Below, in pieces: positions 1-6,954 of a stretch of 16,472 nt of DNA. Position 1 is the first letter of the stretch. Every line of letters begins with the position of its first letter. The translations under genes and the position numbers were made by a program. The notes beneath the pieces are model-generated. The model made no database searches and was not told the DNA's origin. It was given only the letters and a program-made list of their open reading frames with translations. The stretch comes from Minisyncoccota bacterium (GTDB lineage: Bacteria > Patescibacteriota > Minisyncoccia > Moranbacterales > GCA-2747515), in NCBI GenBank assembly GCA_938034715.1, contig CALHMM010000094.1:1-16472 (forward strand), read 5' to 3'.

Positions 1-44
1 TTGTAGTAGAATAGAGTCCATGTTTTATCCCTTTGTATCAGATA

Positions 45-74
45 TTTTCATATTTGGGGTAAGATTCATAGAAT
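45..74 (+). promoter_or_regulatory. possible promoter of greA
   Basis: A TTTTCA hexamer (45-50) lies 18 bases before TAGAAT (69-74), which would start transcription near 81, only a few bases before the greA ATG. The match to a sigma-70 promoter is modest, and no ribosome binding site is visible between it and the start. Bases 1-44 hold nothing I recognise. Confidence 0.25.
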
Positions 75-85
75 AAAATAAACAT

Positions 86-541
86 ATGACTAGATTAGTA
101 ACATCAGAAGGATTGAAAAAACTTCAAGATGAATTAGAAGAGAGAACCGTCACCATCCGACAAGAAATAGCAAATTCAATCAAAGAGGCAAAAGATCAAG
201 GAGATTTGAGTGAAAATGCTGAATATTCCGCAGCAAAAGAGCAGCAAGCAGAAAACGAGCAGCGTGTTTTGGAGCTAGAGATGCTTCTTAAGGATGTGGA
301 AATTGTGCAGCATGATGATGCAGATACATCAGCTCAGATCGGCTCAAAAGTAACAGTGAAAGTCAAGGGAAAAGAGATGGATTTTGATATTGTGGGATCA
401 AATGAGGCAGACCCAGCAGCTCACAAAATATCCAATGAATCACCAATTGGTAAAGCGCTTATGGGGTCAAATCCAGGTGATAAAGTGTCTGTCAAAACTC
501 CAGCTGGAGAGGTCAAGTATGAAATAATCAAAGTGAAATAG
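86..541 (+). CDS. greA: transcription elongation factor GreA
   Basis: GreA enters the RNA polymerase secondary channel and stimulates cleavage of the backtracked transcript, rescuing arrested elongation complexes in the cytoplasm. The 151-residue product has the usual family length and two-domain plan: an N-terminal antiparallel coiled coil (about 1-75) and a C-terminal FKBP-like globular domain (about 80-151). The coiled-coil tip carries the acidic GDLSENAEY motif (about 39-47), whose Asp and Glu hold the catalytic magnesium. The C-terminal domain has the typical SPIGKALMG stretch. The ATG at 86 is the only sensible start because the protein opens with the family pattern of a helix beginning LVTSEGLKKL. 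There is no clear Shine-Dalgarno sequence. It is followed by a good intrinsic terminator, so it is probably transcribed separately from lysS. Confidence 0.97.
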   Translation: MTRLVTSEGLKKLQDELEERTVTIRQEIANSIKEAKDQGDLSENAEYSAAKEQQAENEQRVLELEMLLKDVEIVQHDDADTSAQIGSKVTVKVKGKEMDFDIVGSNEADPAAHKISNESPIGKALMGSNPGDKVSVKTPAGEVKYEIIKVK

Positions 542-568
542 TAATCGAACGCAAGTGCGCACGATTTT

Positions 569-593
569 AAAAATCCCTTATAGGGGATTTTTT
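569..593 (+). terminator. rho-independent terminator after greA
   Basis: AAAAATCCC (569-577) pairs with GGGATTTTT (584-592) around a six-base loop, and the right arm runs into the T tract. It lies 28 bases after the greA stop and before lysS. Confidence 0.8.
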
Positions 594-650
594 GATTAAA
601 TTTAACAAAAAAGGTAAACTTAGGGTGCTATAAGTAGATAATATTCTTTC

Positions 651-2585
651 ATGAGTGAGCAAAAAACAGAAAATGTCGGCAATGAATTTGAAGAGCGCAT
701 GAATAAACTTGCTCGGTTGGAAGAAAAGGGTATTGTCTCTTACCCGTCTCAATCTAGTCGATCGCATGATATAGGACAGGTTGTAAATATTTTTTCTTCG
801 TTGCACGAATCTGCTGAGTTGGTGACAGTCGTAGGTCGAATACGATCAAAGCGCACGCATGGAAATTTGACATTTATCGATCTCGAGGATGCTACGGGAA
901 AAGTGCAGATCGCTATTTCAAAGAAGCAAATTGATCTTGAAGAAACATACAAGCCATTTGTGAAGCTTGTGGATGTCGGTGATTTTGTACAAATCTCAGG
1001 CACGGCTTTTGTGACCGAGGCTGGTCAAGAATCGGTCATGGCACAGTCGTGGACGCTTTTGACTAAAGCACTTCGCAGCATGCCCCGTGATCATTTTGGA
1101 CTTAAAGACGAAGACGAACAATTTCGCAAGCGTTATATTGATTTGTCATTACATGCAGATAAGAGGGATTTATTTAAGAGGCGTGCAGCCTTTTGGCGTG
1201 CTACGAGGCAATTTTTGGAAGATCATGGCTTCTTGGCGGTTGAAACTCCGACACTTGAAGTCACAACAGGTGGAGCAGAAGCACGCCCATTTGCTACGCA
1301 CCATAATGACTTTGATATGGATGTTTATATGCGGATTTCTATCGGGGAGCTGTGGCAAAAGAGGCTTATGGCTGGGAATTTTGAAAAAACGTATGAAATT
1401 GGGCGTGCATATCGAAATGAGGGCAGTAGCCCAAATCATCTTCAGGAATTTACGAATATGGAGTTTTATTGGGCCTATGCGGATTATAATGATGGGATGA
1501 AAATGGTGCAAGAATTGTACCGTTTTATCGCCAAAGAGGTTTACGGTACGACAAAATTTGAAGCGCGTGGTCATACATTTGATTTGGCTGATGAATGGAC
1601 TTGCGTTGATTATGCTCAAGAAATTAAAAAGCAAACAGGTGTTGATATTTTTACGATTAGTGATGAAGATTTAATAGAGCGACTCAAGGAATTGGAGATT
1701 GCTTATGAGGGTGATAACCGAGAACGTTTTACTGATAGTTTATGGAAGTATTGTCGTAAAAATATTTCTGGTCCTGCGTTTCTCGTTGGTCACCCAGAGC
1801 TTGTTTCTCCACTGGCTAAAATGTCTGACAAACCTGGTCAAGTGGAACGTTTTCAACCGATTCTTGCAGGCGCAGAAGTTGGTAATGGTTATAGTGAGCT
1901 TAATGATCCAGTGGATCAAAGATTGCGATTTACGCAGCAACAGAAGTTACTTGATGGTGGTGATGATGAGGCGATGATGCCCGATTGGGAATTTGTTGAG
2001 ATGCTTGAGTATGGTATGCCACCTACGTGTGGTTTTGGTTTTGGGGAACGACTATTTGCATTTTTGGAGAACAAGACGCTCAGGGAGGTCACGCTCTTTC
2101 CATTGATGAAGCCACGTGAGGGTGAACAAATCACTGAAACTCTATCAAAAAAGAAAGCAGAAAAGTTGTACCGATCTATGAAGACGGTTGTGATCGCGGA
2201 CCCCTCGAAGGGAGTTGGGGTGACAGCTAATGCGATTGGTCAGCTCGGCATTGAGATCGGGAATTTCTCAAAAGAGAAGCTGACGATGATCACGCATTTA
2301 ATGGATGCTGATGAGCGGCCGCACTATGTTCCAGCACTCTATCCAATGACAAATTATGCAGGATCACAGAAGCAGATGTCTGACTTTGTTATGAAGTGTC
2401 ATGAGCAAGGCATTCAGATTTTTGATTTTTCAGAGATTATGCGCAAAGAGCATATCGATGCAAAATTACTAGAAAAATACAAAGAGCAAAAAACAGATGA
2501 GATTGAATACATCGCTGTTGGTGCTGTGGTGCCAAAGGATTTTGAGAAAGATTTCCTCGATGGACTAGAGCTGTTTGGAGCTTAG
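651..2585 (+). CDS. lysS: class II lysyl-tRNA synthetase with C-terminal DUF2000/PTH2-like domain
   Basis: This enzyme charges tRNA-Lys with lysine using ATP. Residues about 55-140 form the OB-fold anticodon-binding domain and about 155-490 the class II catalytic core. The motif 2 region is seen at YEIGRAYRNEG (248-258) with QEFTNMEFYWAYADY (265-279). The LysRS-typical GNGYSELNDP is at 411-420 and LEYGMPPT at 452-459. Motif 3 is GFGFGERLFAF (461-471), with Glu-Arg where GxDR is usual. The protein is 644 residues against roughly 500 for bacterial LysRS. The extra 508-640 segment has a GVGVTANAIGQLGIEIG stretch, a MDADERPH stretch, IFDFSE and an EYIAVGAVV strand, resembling the DUF2000 family, whose fold is related to peptidyl-tRNA hydrolase II. 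That assignment is from memory of the family pattern. The ATG at 651 has no Shine-Dalgarno; a TATAAG at 629-634 may be a -10 element. The synthetase call is firm and the C-terminal call moderate. Confidence 0.95.
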   Translation: MSEQKTENVGNEFEERMNKLARLEEKGIVSYPSQSSRSHDIGQVVNIFSSLHESAELVTVVGRIRSKRTHGNLTFIDLEDATGKVQIAISKKQIDLEETYKPFVKLVDVGDFVQISGTAFVTEAGQESVMAQSWTLLTKALRSMPRDHFGLKDEDEQFRKRYIDLSLHADKRDLFKRRAAFWRATRQFLEDHGFLAVETPTLEVTTGGAEARPFATHHNDFDMDVYMRISIGELWQKRLMAGNFEKTYEIGRAYRNEGSSPNHLQEFTNMEFYWAYADYNDGMKMVQELYRFIAKEVYGTTKFEARGHTFDLADEWTCVDYAQEIKKQTGVDIFTISDEDLIERLKELEIAYEGDNRERFTDSLWKYCRKNISGPAFLVGHPELVSPLAKMSDKPGQVERFQPILAGAEVGNGYSELNDPVDQRLRFTQQQKLLDGGDDEAMMPDWEFVEMLEYGMPPTCGFGFGERLFAFLENKTLREVTLFPLMKPREGEQITETLSKKKAEKLYRSMKTVVIADPSKGVGVTANAIGQLGIEIGNFSKEKLTMITHLMDADERPHYVPALYPMTNYAGSQKQMSDFVMKCHEQGIQIFDFSEIMRKEHIDAKLLEKYKEQKTDEIEYIAVGAVVPKDFEKDFLDGLELFGA

Positions 2586-2587
2586 CT

Positions 2588-2613
2588 ATTTTCCTCCTTA
2601 GGTAGAAAATTTT
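2588..2613 (+). terminator. possible weak terminator after lysS
   Basis: ATTTTC (2588-2593) can pair with GAAAAT (2605-2610) around an 11-base loop and is followed by a short T run. The stem is AT-rich and the T run short, so it is at best a weak terminator. Confidence 0.3.
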
Positions 2614-2636
2614 ATCGGAAGATTACTCCTTGCTTT

Positions 2637-2665
2637 TTGACTATGGAGATTTGTTGTGCTAGTGT
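2637..2665 (+). promoter_or_regulatory. probable promoter of the YfbR-like gene
   Basis: TTGACT (2637-2642) lies 17 bases before TAGTGT (2660-2665), which is preceded by TGC and so forms an extended -10. Transcription would start near 2672, about 29 bases before the GTG start. Confidence 0.45.
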
Positions 2666-2700
2666 TTGACTATCTTTAACGAATGTTTGGAGGGTCGGAG

Positions 2701-3303
2701 GTGAAAAAGTCTTTAGCTTTAGTTAGTTACTACTGTCAGTTTTGTATTAGTCGGTGGCACAACAAAAGACGAATCAAGGATGAGGATGTTGGTTCACATG
2801 CTGCAAAGGTCGGTGTAATCGCTGTCTTTCTTGCAGATCTCTATTTGGAGAAAAACCCGACAGCTCAGGTTGATCGCTTTCGCGTTCTGTGGTACGCACA
2901 GTTTCATGATGTTGAGGAGCTCTATACTGGAGACACTCCTGGCTATATAAAAATAAGTCATCCAGAGCTTTATCAGGCGTTAGAGGTTGTGGCGGATCGT
3001 ACAAGAAGAAAAATTCTTGCTGAATTGCCAGAGTCATTGCAGGTGCAAGATCAAATGACTGACATAGAGTTACGATTAATTAAACTGGCTGACAAGATCA
3101 GTGGTTACTATTACTGCAAGGAGGAAGTGCGTTTGGGTAATAGTCTTGAATTTCAGCAAATTGCTGATGACTATTGTCAGATCTTCCAAGGCTTTGGTGA
3201 GCTGCAATGGCTCTACACTGCTTTCTTCGAAACATACGGAAGGTCTGTGAACACTTCATCGAGTGCGGTATTTGAAGCATTGAAACTGCATTCAAAAACT
3301 TAG
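2701..3303 (+). CDS. yfbR: YfbR-like HD-domain 5'-nucleotidase
   Basis: Members of this HD-superfamily group hydrolyse deoxyribonucleoside 5'-monophosphates to nucleosides with a divalent metal, adjusting nucleotide pools in the cytoplasm. Counting from the GTG at 2701, the 200-residue product has RWH at 18-20, the first metal His in GSHA at 33, the HD pair at 69-70 followed by VEELYTGD, and the distal Asp in KLADK at 131. The spacing matches E. coli YfbR (Arg18, His33, His68-Asp69, Asp137) closely. The GTG is chosen over the in-frame ATG at 2683 because GGAGGG (2689-2694) sits six bases before it, the clearest ribosome binding site in the window. The gene has its own probable promoter and ends in a strong terminator, so it looks monocistronic. 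The family assignment is good; the in vivo substrate is inferred. Confidence 0.85.
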   Translation: MKKSLALVSYYCQFCISRWHNKRRIKDEDVGSHAAKVGVIAVFLADLYLEKNPTAQVDRFRVLWYAQFHDVEELYTGDTPGYIKISHPELYQALEVVADRTRRKILAELPESLQVQDQMTDIELRLIKLADKISGYYYCKEEVRLGNSLEFQQIADDYCQIFQGFGELQWLYTAFFETYGRSVNTSSSAVFEALKLHSKT

Positions 3304-3324
3304 GTATGCAATTGATTGTTTGGG

Positions 3325-3358
3325 CAATAGAGTTGAATGATTCTATTGTTCTTTTTTT
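3325..3358 (+). terminator. rho-independent terminator after the YfbR-like gene
   Basis: CAATAGAGT (3325-3333) pairs with ATTCTATTG (3340-3348), nine pairs including one G-T, around a six-base loop. A T-rich tract with seven consecutive T follows (3349-3358). Confidence 0.8.
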
Positions 3359-3399
3359 GTGTGTGGTACTATTGTGGTATTAGTATTTATATTAGATTT

Positions 3400-3804
3400 A
3401 TGCCTGAAACAATCCCGTGGATTGCGATTGCAGTTTCAGTAATTGCGAATATGATTATTGGTATGATATGGTTTGGTCCTTTATTTGGTAAAAAATGGAT
3501 GGAACTTGTCGGTCTGACTGAAGAGGATGTGAAAAATGGGAGTATGGCTCCAATGATAGTATCTTTTGTTGGTGCGTGTTTGACCGCCTTTATCTATAGC
3601 GTACTTTCTTATAAAATGGGTGCTGATAGTTTGCGAGGCTTCATAGAGACGTCGTTTTGGATCTGGCTTGGATTTATGGCAATTTCTAGTTTTACGAATG
3701 CGAGTTTTGCTGGACGTACCAAGTCTTTGTGGGCAATTGAGAGTTTTTACTGGCTCATCAGTTGGCTTGTGATGGCAATTATTTTTTCTTTCGTTGTGTT
3801 ATAA
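3400..3804 (+). CDS. DUF1761 family integral membrane protein
   Basis: A 134-residue hydrophobic protein with about four predicted membrane segments, near residues 5-25, 50-70, 83-103 and 113-133. The first helix runs into NMIIGMIWFGPLFGKKWM, the hallmark of DUF1761 proteins (a small polar residue in the helix, W-x-G-P-L-F-G-K, then a Trp). The function of the family is unknown. The reading frame is open further upstream, but ATG 3400 is preferred: it places the family N-terminus correctly, and the upstream part would run back into the terminator of the previous gene. No Shine-Dalgarno is evident. The next gene begins seven bases after this stop, so the two are probably co-transcribed and translationally coupled; nothing in the sequence says how a membrane protein and a nucleotidyltransferase would cooperate. 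Confidence 0.75.
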   Translation: MPETIPWIAIAVSVIANMIIGMIWFGPLFGKKWMELVGLTEEDVKNGSMAPMIVSFVGACLTAFIYSVLSYKMGADSLRGFIETSFWIWLGFMAISSFTNASFAGRTKSLWAIESFYWLISWLVMAIIFSFVVL

Positions 3805-3811
3805 CTGTTTT

Positions 3812-4225
3812 ATGAAAAAAGTATTGCTATTTGGAACATTTGATGGCGTGCATGATGGTCACCTCGCACTTTTTTCGCAGGCACGTGCCTTAGGTGATGA
3901 GGTGATGGTTGTTGTTGCGCGAGATGAAACGGTTAGGAAAGTCAAAAAAAGATTGCCAAATTACGGCGAGAATATACGTTTACAGGATGTTCTGGCTCAA
4001 GATGACGTGTCGAAGGCGCGACTCGGTGTGGTGCGAGGTGACAAGTATGCGATTATTGGCGAATATAAGCCTGACGTTATTTTGTTAGGGTATGACCAGG
4101 AAGTTTTTACAGAGAAAATTGCAGAAGTTTTAGAAGAATATGCGTTAGAGACGAGAGTCATTCGTGCTGATGCTTACATGCCAGAAAAGTATAAATCTTC
4201 TTTGATCAATACTAATTTAAACTAA
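3812..4225 (+). CDS. cytidylyltransferase-fold enzyme, archaeal FAD synthase (RibL)-like
   Basis: A 137-residue soluble protein of the HxGH nucleotidyltransferase superfamily (TagD/RibL/CoaD type), which transfers a nucleotidyl group from an NTP to a phosphorylated acceptor with release of pyrophosphate. GTFDGVHDGH (8-17) is the nucleotide-binding motif. ARDETVRKVKKRLP (36-49), then Arg56 in NIRLQDV, KPDVILLGYDQ (86-96) and a late KSS (128-130) follow the pattern of archaeal RibL-type FAD synthases, which make FAD from FMN and CTP/ATP. The ATG at 3812 is used instead of the in-frame GTG at 3794, because the strand-turn-HxGH core starts immediately at MKKVLLFGTF. Glycerol-3-phosphate cytidylyltransferase is the main alternative. 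The superfamily is certain, the substrate is not. A paralogue follows at 4312. Confidence 0.85.
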   Translation: MKKVLLFGTFDGVHDGHLALFSQARALGDEVMVVVARDETVRKVKKRLPNYGENIRLQDVLAQDDVSKARLGVVRGDKYAIIGEYKPDVILLGYDQEVFTEKIAEVLEEYALETRVIRADAYMPEKYKSSLINTNLN

Positions 4226-4231
4226 GTACTT

Positions 4232-4260
4232 TTGACTTTTTTGTCTTTTAAGTGTACTAT
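4232..4260 (+). promoter_or_regulatory. promoter before the second nucleotidyltransferase and obg
   Basis: TTGACT (4232-4237) and TACTAT (4255-4260) are separated by exactly 17 bases, giving a predicted start near 4267 and a leader of about 45 bases. This is one of the best sigma-70-like sites in the window and would drive the 4312 gene together with the overlapping obg. Confidence 0.6.
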
Positions 4261-4311
4261 AAATTTCACACATAAAGGTACTACTTCTCTCTAAGTGTTT
4301 ATATATAGAAT

Positions 4312-4740
4312 ATGGGTTCAAAAAAAGTAATGGTTTTTGGCACATTTGACGGTATACATGATGGACACCGTGATTTTTTGCAGCAAGCAAAAGAACAGGG
4401 AGATCATTTGGTTGTGGTTGTTTCACGCGATGCTGCTATAGCGCATACCTATGGCAAACAACCAAAAAATGATGAAATCGACCGTATAGCTGCAGTTCTT
4501 GGTGAAAAAGTAGCGGAAGATGTCGTTATGGGGCATTTGAATGATAAAGCAAAGGTTATTGCGGAGCATAAGCCTGACATTATAGTTCTTGGGTTTTCAC
4601 AAGAGTCTTTGGTAGTTGAACTCAACAAGATTACTACAGCATTGGGCATTGATCATGTTGATATAGTAATTGCACAGCCACATAATTCGAACATGTACCC
4701 GCCTTCTGGGTTTGATAATGCTACTGTTCATGTTGACTGA
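4312..4740 (+). CDS. second HxGH nucleotidyltransferase-like protein (paralogue)
   Basis: A 142-residue protein of the same fold as the gene at 3812. VFGTFDGIHDGH (8-19) holds the HxGH motif, followed by VVVVSRD (34-40), Arg58 in EIDRIAAV and KPDIIVLGFSQE (87-98). The C-terminal part differs: where the first copy ends with a KSS motif, this one ends MYPPSGF and an acidic tail, so the C-terminal signature expected to contribute to the active site appears missing. It may have another substrate or be catalytically impaired. It begins after a good promoter and overlaps the obg start by 11 bases, so it is co-expressed with obg. It ends in two adjacent TGA codons and is the only gene in the window using TGA as its stop. 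Confidence 0.8.
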   Translation: MGSKKVMVFGTFDGIHDGHRDFLQQAKEQGDHLVVVVSRDAAIAHTYGKQPKNDEIDRIAAVLGEKVAEDVVMGHLNDKAKVIAEHKPDIIVLGFSQESLVVELNKITTALGIDHVDIVIAQPHNSNMYPPSGFDNATVHVD

Positions 4741-5707
4741 TGATGTAACAATTCGTGCGATTGCAGGGAACGGAGGTAATGGCGTTGTCCGTTTTTCCAA
4801 AACTCTTATGACCAAAGGGCCAACTGGCGGTGATGGCGGCAAAGGAGGCAACATTATACTGCGCGGTGTTTCTGATTTGGGAGCATTGCGACCTTTTCGT
4901 ACCAAAAAAGAGGTAAAAGCTGATCATGGTGGTCAAGGTGATCAAAATACAGTTACTGGTGCTAATGGAGATGATCGTGTTGTGTTGGTTCCGGTTGGAA
5001 CTTTGATTCAGGATGTCGACCAAGGTAGGGAGTATGATATGACACGTGTCGGTCAAGAGTTTGTTATTGCTAAGGGTGGTAATGGTGGATTTGGCAATTT
5101 CCATTTTCGCTCCAGTAAAAGCACTACGCCGATGCGAGCAAATGACGGATTGCCAGGAGAAGTTGTAGAAAATTTGCGACTAGAGCTTAAAATGATCGCA
5201 GACGTGGGTTTCATAGGTTACCCAAATGTCGGGAAGTCGAGTCTCCTAAATGAGTTGACGAACGCTTCCAGTAAGGTTGCGAATTATCAATTTACGACAC
5301 TAGAGCCACATCTTGGTGTGCATTTTGACTTGATTCTCGCTGATATCCCTGGTCTCATCGAGGGCGCTGCGCAAGGTAAGGGCTTAGGCTATAAGTTTCT
5401 TAGGCATATTGAGAGAACCCGGATGCTTTTTCATTTTGTAGCGGCGGATAGTGTGGATCCATTAGCTGACTATAAAACGATCCGAAAAGAGCTCGTTGCT
5501 TTTAATTCAGAGCTTGAAAATAAAGATGAGTGGATCATACTGTCAAAGTCTGATGAGGTTTCAGAAGATGAAATTTCGCGTATTTGTGGTATCCTAAAGA
5601 AGGAGAATCCTCGCGTAATAGTACTCTCGCTTTTGACAAATGAGGGTGTGGAGGAGATAAAAAAAGTTCTCAATGATATTGCACAGCAAAAGAATTCTGT
5701 CGACTAA
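4730..5707 (+). CDS. obg: Obg/CgtA family GTPase
   Basis: Obg is an essential GTPase linked to late 50S ribosome assembly and the stringent response. The N-terminal glycine-rich Obg fold spans about 1-155, with GNGGNGVVRF (13-22) and GGDGGKGGN (33-41). The G domain follows: G1 GYPNVGKSS (163-171), G2 around TT (189-190), G3 DIPG (205-208), G4 as SKSD (272-275) instead of NKxD, and a G5-like SLL (300-302). The 325-residue product stops after the G domain, so the optional C-terminal OCT domain is absent. ATG 4730 is chosen because it places the Obg fold at the N-terminus; in-frame ATGs at 4718 and 4670 would add a stretch lying inside the preceding gene. The 11-base overlap with that gene implies translational coupling. 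The G4 Asn-to-Ser change should be noted, though the Asp giving guanine specificity is kept. Confidence 0.95.
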   Translation: MLTDDVTIRAIAGNGGNGVVRFSKTLMTKGPTGGDGGKGGNIILRGVSDLGALRPFRTKKEVKADHGGQGDQNTVTGANGDDRVVLVPVGTLIQDVDQGREYDMTRVGQEFVIAKGGNGGFGNFHFRSSKSTTPMRANDGLPGEVVENLRLELKMIADVGFIGYPNVGKSSLLNELTNASSKVANYQFTTLEPHLGVHFDLILADIPGLIEGAAQGKGLGYKFLRHIERTRMLFHFVAADSVDPLADYKTIRKELVAFNSELENKDEWIILSKSDEVSEDEISRICGILKKENPRVIVLSLLTNEGVEEIKKVLNDIAQQKNSVD

Positions 5708-5721
5708 GTATTTACAGTCGA
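5700..5721 (+). repeat. inverted repeat at the obg stop codon
   Basis: TCGACT (5700-5705) and AGTCGA (5716-5721) flank a ten-base loop, and the stem overlaps the obg stop. There is no T tract after it, so it is not a typical intrinsic terminator; it may be a weak hairpin at the transcript end or chance. Confidence 0.3.
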
Positions 5722-5779
5722 GAATTTATATTACTGAATTTTATAGAATTTTTGTACATTTACCCAAAAACAAAATTTA

Positions 5780-6871
5780 ATGAATCGATTAAGGGAATTT
5801 TTTTCTGAAAGAATTATTCCGATCCTTTTACAGTATAAACTCGTATTTTTACTTACTGGGCTTTTTTTGTTTGTACTGGGAACATACTGGTATGTCGGAA
5901 ATAAGCGGTTGTTGCGTTTTCAGGCGCAAGAGAATGAGCGGTTAGCTGTAGAGATGGCGACTACTCCCTCATGGGAGCGAAAAGTCGAAACTGATCAAAT
6001 TGTGAAATTTGGAGTCGTAACTGAACTTCGTTTGCAGATGGAGGACAATTATAGCTTTGCTAGCGATATTGAGGATCGTTATTATGCTGTGGAGAAATAT
6101 GTGAAACCACTTGCATTCTTTCGTAGTCGCATGGACACGTTTAAGCCCGATTTTATTGTCTCTCTAGGAGATATGATTAACGGTGAAGATCAGGACCTTA
6201 GCCGTGGCTCTGATGCATTACATTTTGTGAGAGCTCATTTGGAAAAAGTTGGTGCGCCAATTTTGTGGGTTATTGGAAATAGAGAGTTACGAGCTATAAC
6301 ACGAGTGGAATTTCAAGAGGTCACTGATGCTCCAAAGGCGCCTTACGTCGTAGACCGTGATGATTATCGATTTATAGTCTTGGACTCAAATTTTAATGAG
6401 GATGGAGAGGCTTATGATGCGAATGTTTCTCATTACAGTAGAGGATATATGCCACAAGAGCAACTTGTATGGCTGGAGGAAGAACTGAAGACTTCTCGAC
6501 ATGTTTTTGTATTTATGCATCATGGTGCCTTTGTGAACTCTGTCCGTGCTTCTGGAAAAGATGATCAGAAGGAAAAATCGATTAAAAACTCACGAGAATT
6601 ACGTGGTCTTTTTGCAAAGTACAATGTGAGCGCTGTCTTTACTGGTCAGTTGAAGGCTCATGTTTATGAGAATACTGACGGGGTAGAATATTATGCATTG
6701 GAAGACTTGCGAGATTATAGCTATCATCCGGGTGCTTTTTACAGTGTGACTGTAGACGGGGGGCAGGCTAATGTAGATCTTCACTACATTGATCGTGACA
6801 ATGAAGAGCTCGTCTCTGAGCCATATAAAGAGGATGCATACATCATTACGCCTGCAGACAATAAGGACTAG
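5780..6871 (+). CDS. membrane-anchored calcineurin-like phosphoesterase with degenerate metal site
   Basis: A 363-residue protein with a short basic N-terminus and one membrane helix (about 20-38), then an extracytoplasmic domain. Its order of motifs follows calcineurin-like metallophosphoesterases: motif 1 FGVVTELRL (77-85), motif 2 SLGDMIN (128-134), motif 3 VIGNREL (164-170), motif 4 VFMHHG (244-249), motif 5 FTGQLKAH (287-294). In active members motif 1 is DxH, motif 3 is GNH(D/E) and motif 5 is GHxH. Here these read Glu82-x-Arg84, GN-Arg168 and G-Gln290-x-Lys292. Only the motif 2 Asp131 and the motif 4 histidines 247-248 survive, so a pseudoenzyme or altered function is likely. The fold assignment is reasonably firm. 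No Shine-Dalgarno precedes ATG 5780. The product contains no cysteine, unlike the second phosphoesterase at 13691-14869. Confidence 0.75.
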   Translation: MNRLREFFSERIIPILLQYKLVFLLTGLFLFVLGTYWYVGNKRLLRFQAQENERLAVEMATTPSWERKVETDQIVKFGVVTELRLQMEDNYSFASDIEDRYYAVEKYVKPLAFFRSRMDTFKPDFIVSLGDMINGEDQDLSRGSDALHFVRAHLEKVGAPILWVIGNRELRAITRVEFQEVTDAPKAPYVVDRDDYRFIVLDSNFNEDGEAYDANVSHYSRGYMPQEQLVWLEEELKTSRHVFVFMHHGAFVNSVRASGKDDQKEKSIKNSRELRGLFAKYNVSAVFTGQLKAHVYENTDGVEYYALEDLRDYSYHPGAFYSVTVDGGQANVDLHYIDRDNEELVSEPYKEDAYIITPADNKD

Positions 6872-6900
6872 TCGACTTGCAAAAGTTTTCTGGGGCATTA

Positions 6901-6929
6901 TTGACGGGTTTTTTTTGGTATGGTACAGT
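6901..6929 (+). promoter_or_regulatory. possible promoter of the small exported protein gene
   Basis: TTGACG (6901-6906) and TACAGT (6924-6929) are 17 bases apart. The predicted start near 6936 would leave about 19 bases before the ATG at 6955. Confidence 0.4.
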
Positions 6930-6954
6930 TTAGGGTCATTATTTATATCTGAGC

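Noticed and set aside
1170..1634. Minus-strand open frame of 154 codons inside lysS
   Set aside because: It lies entirely within the well-supported LysRS core and has no recognisable domain.
6870..6877. Palindrome AGTCGACT after the first phosphoesterase gene
   Set aside because: An eight-base palindrome without spacer or T tract is expected by chance and has no regulatory context.
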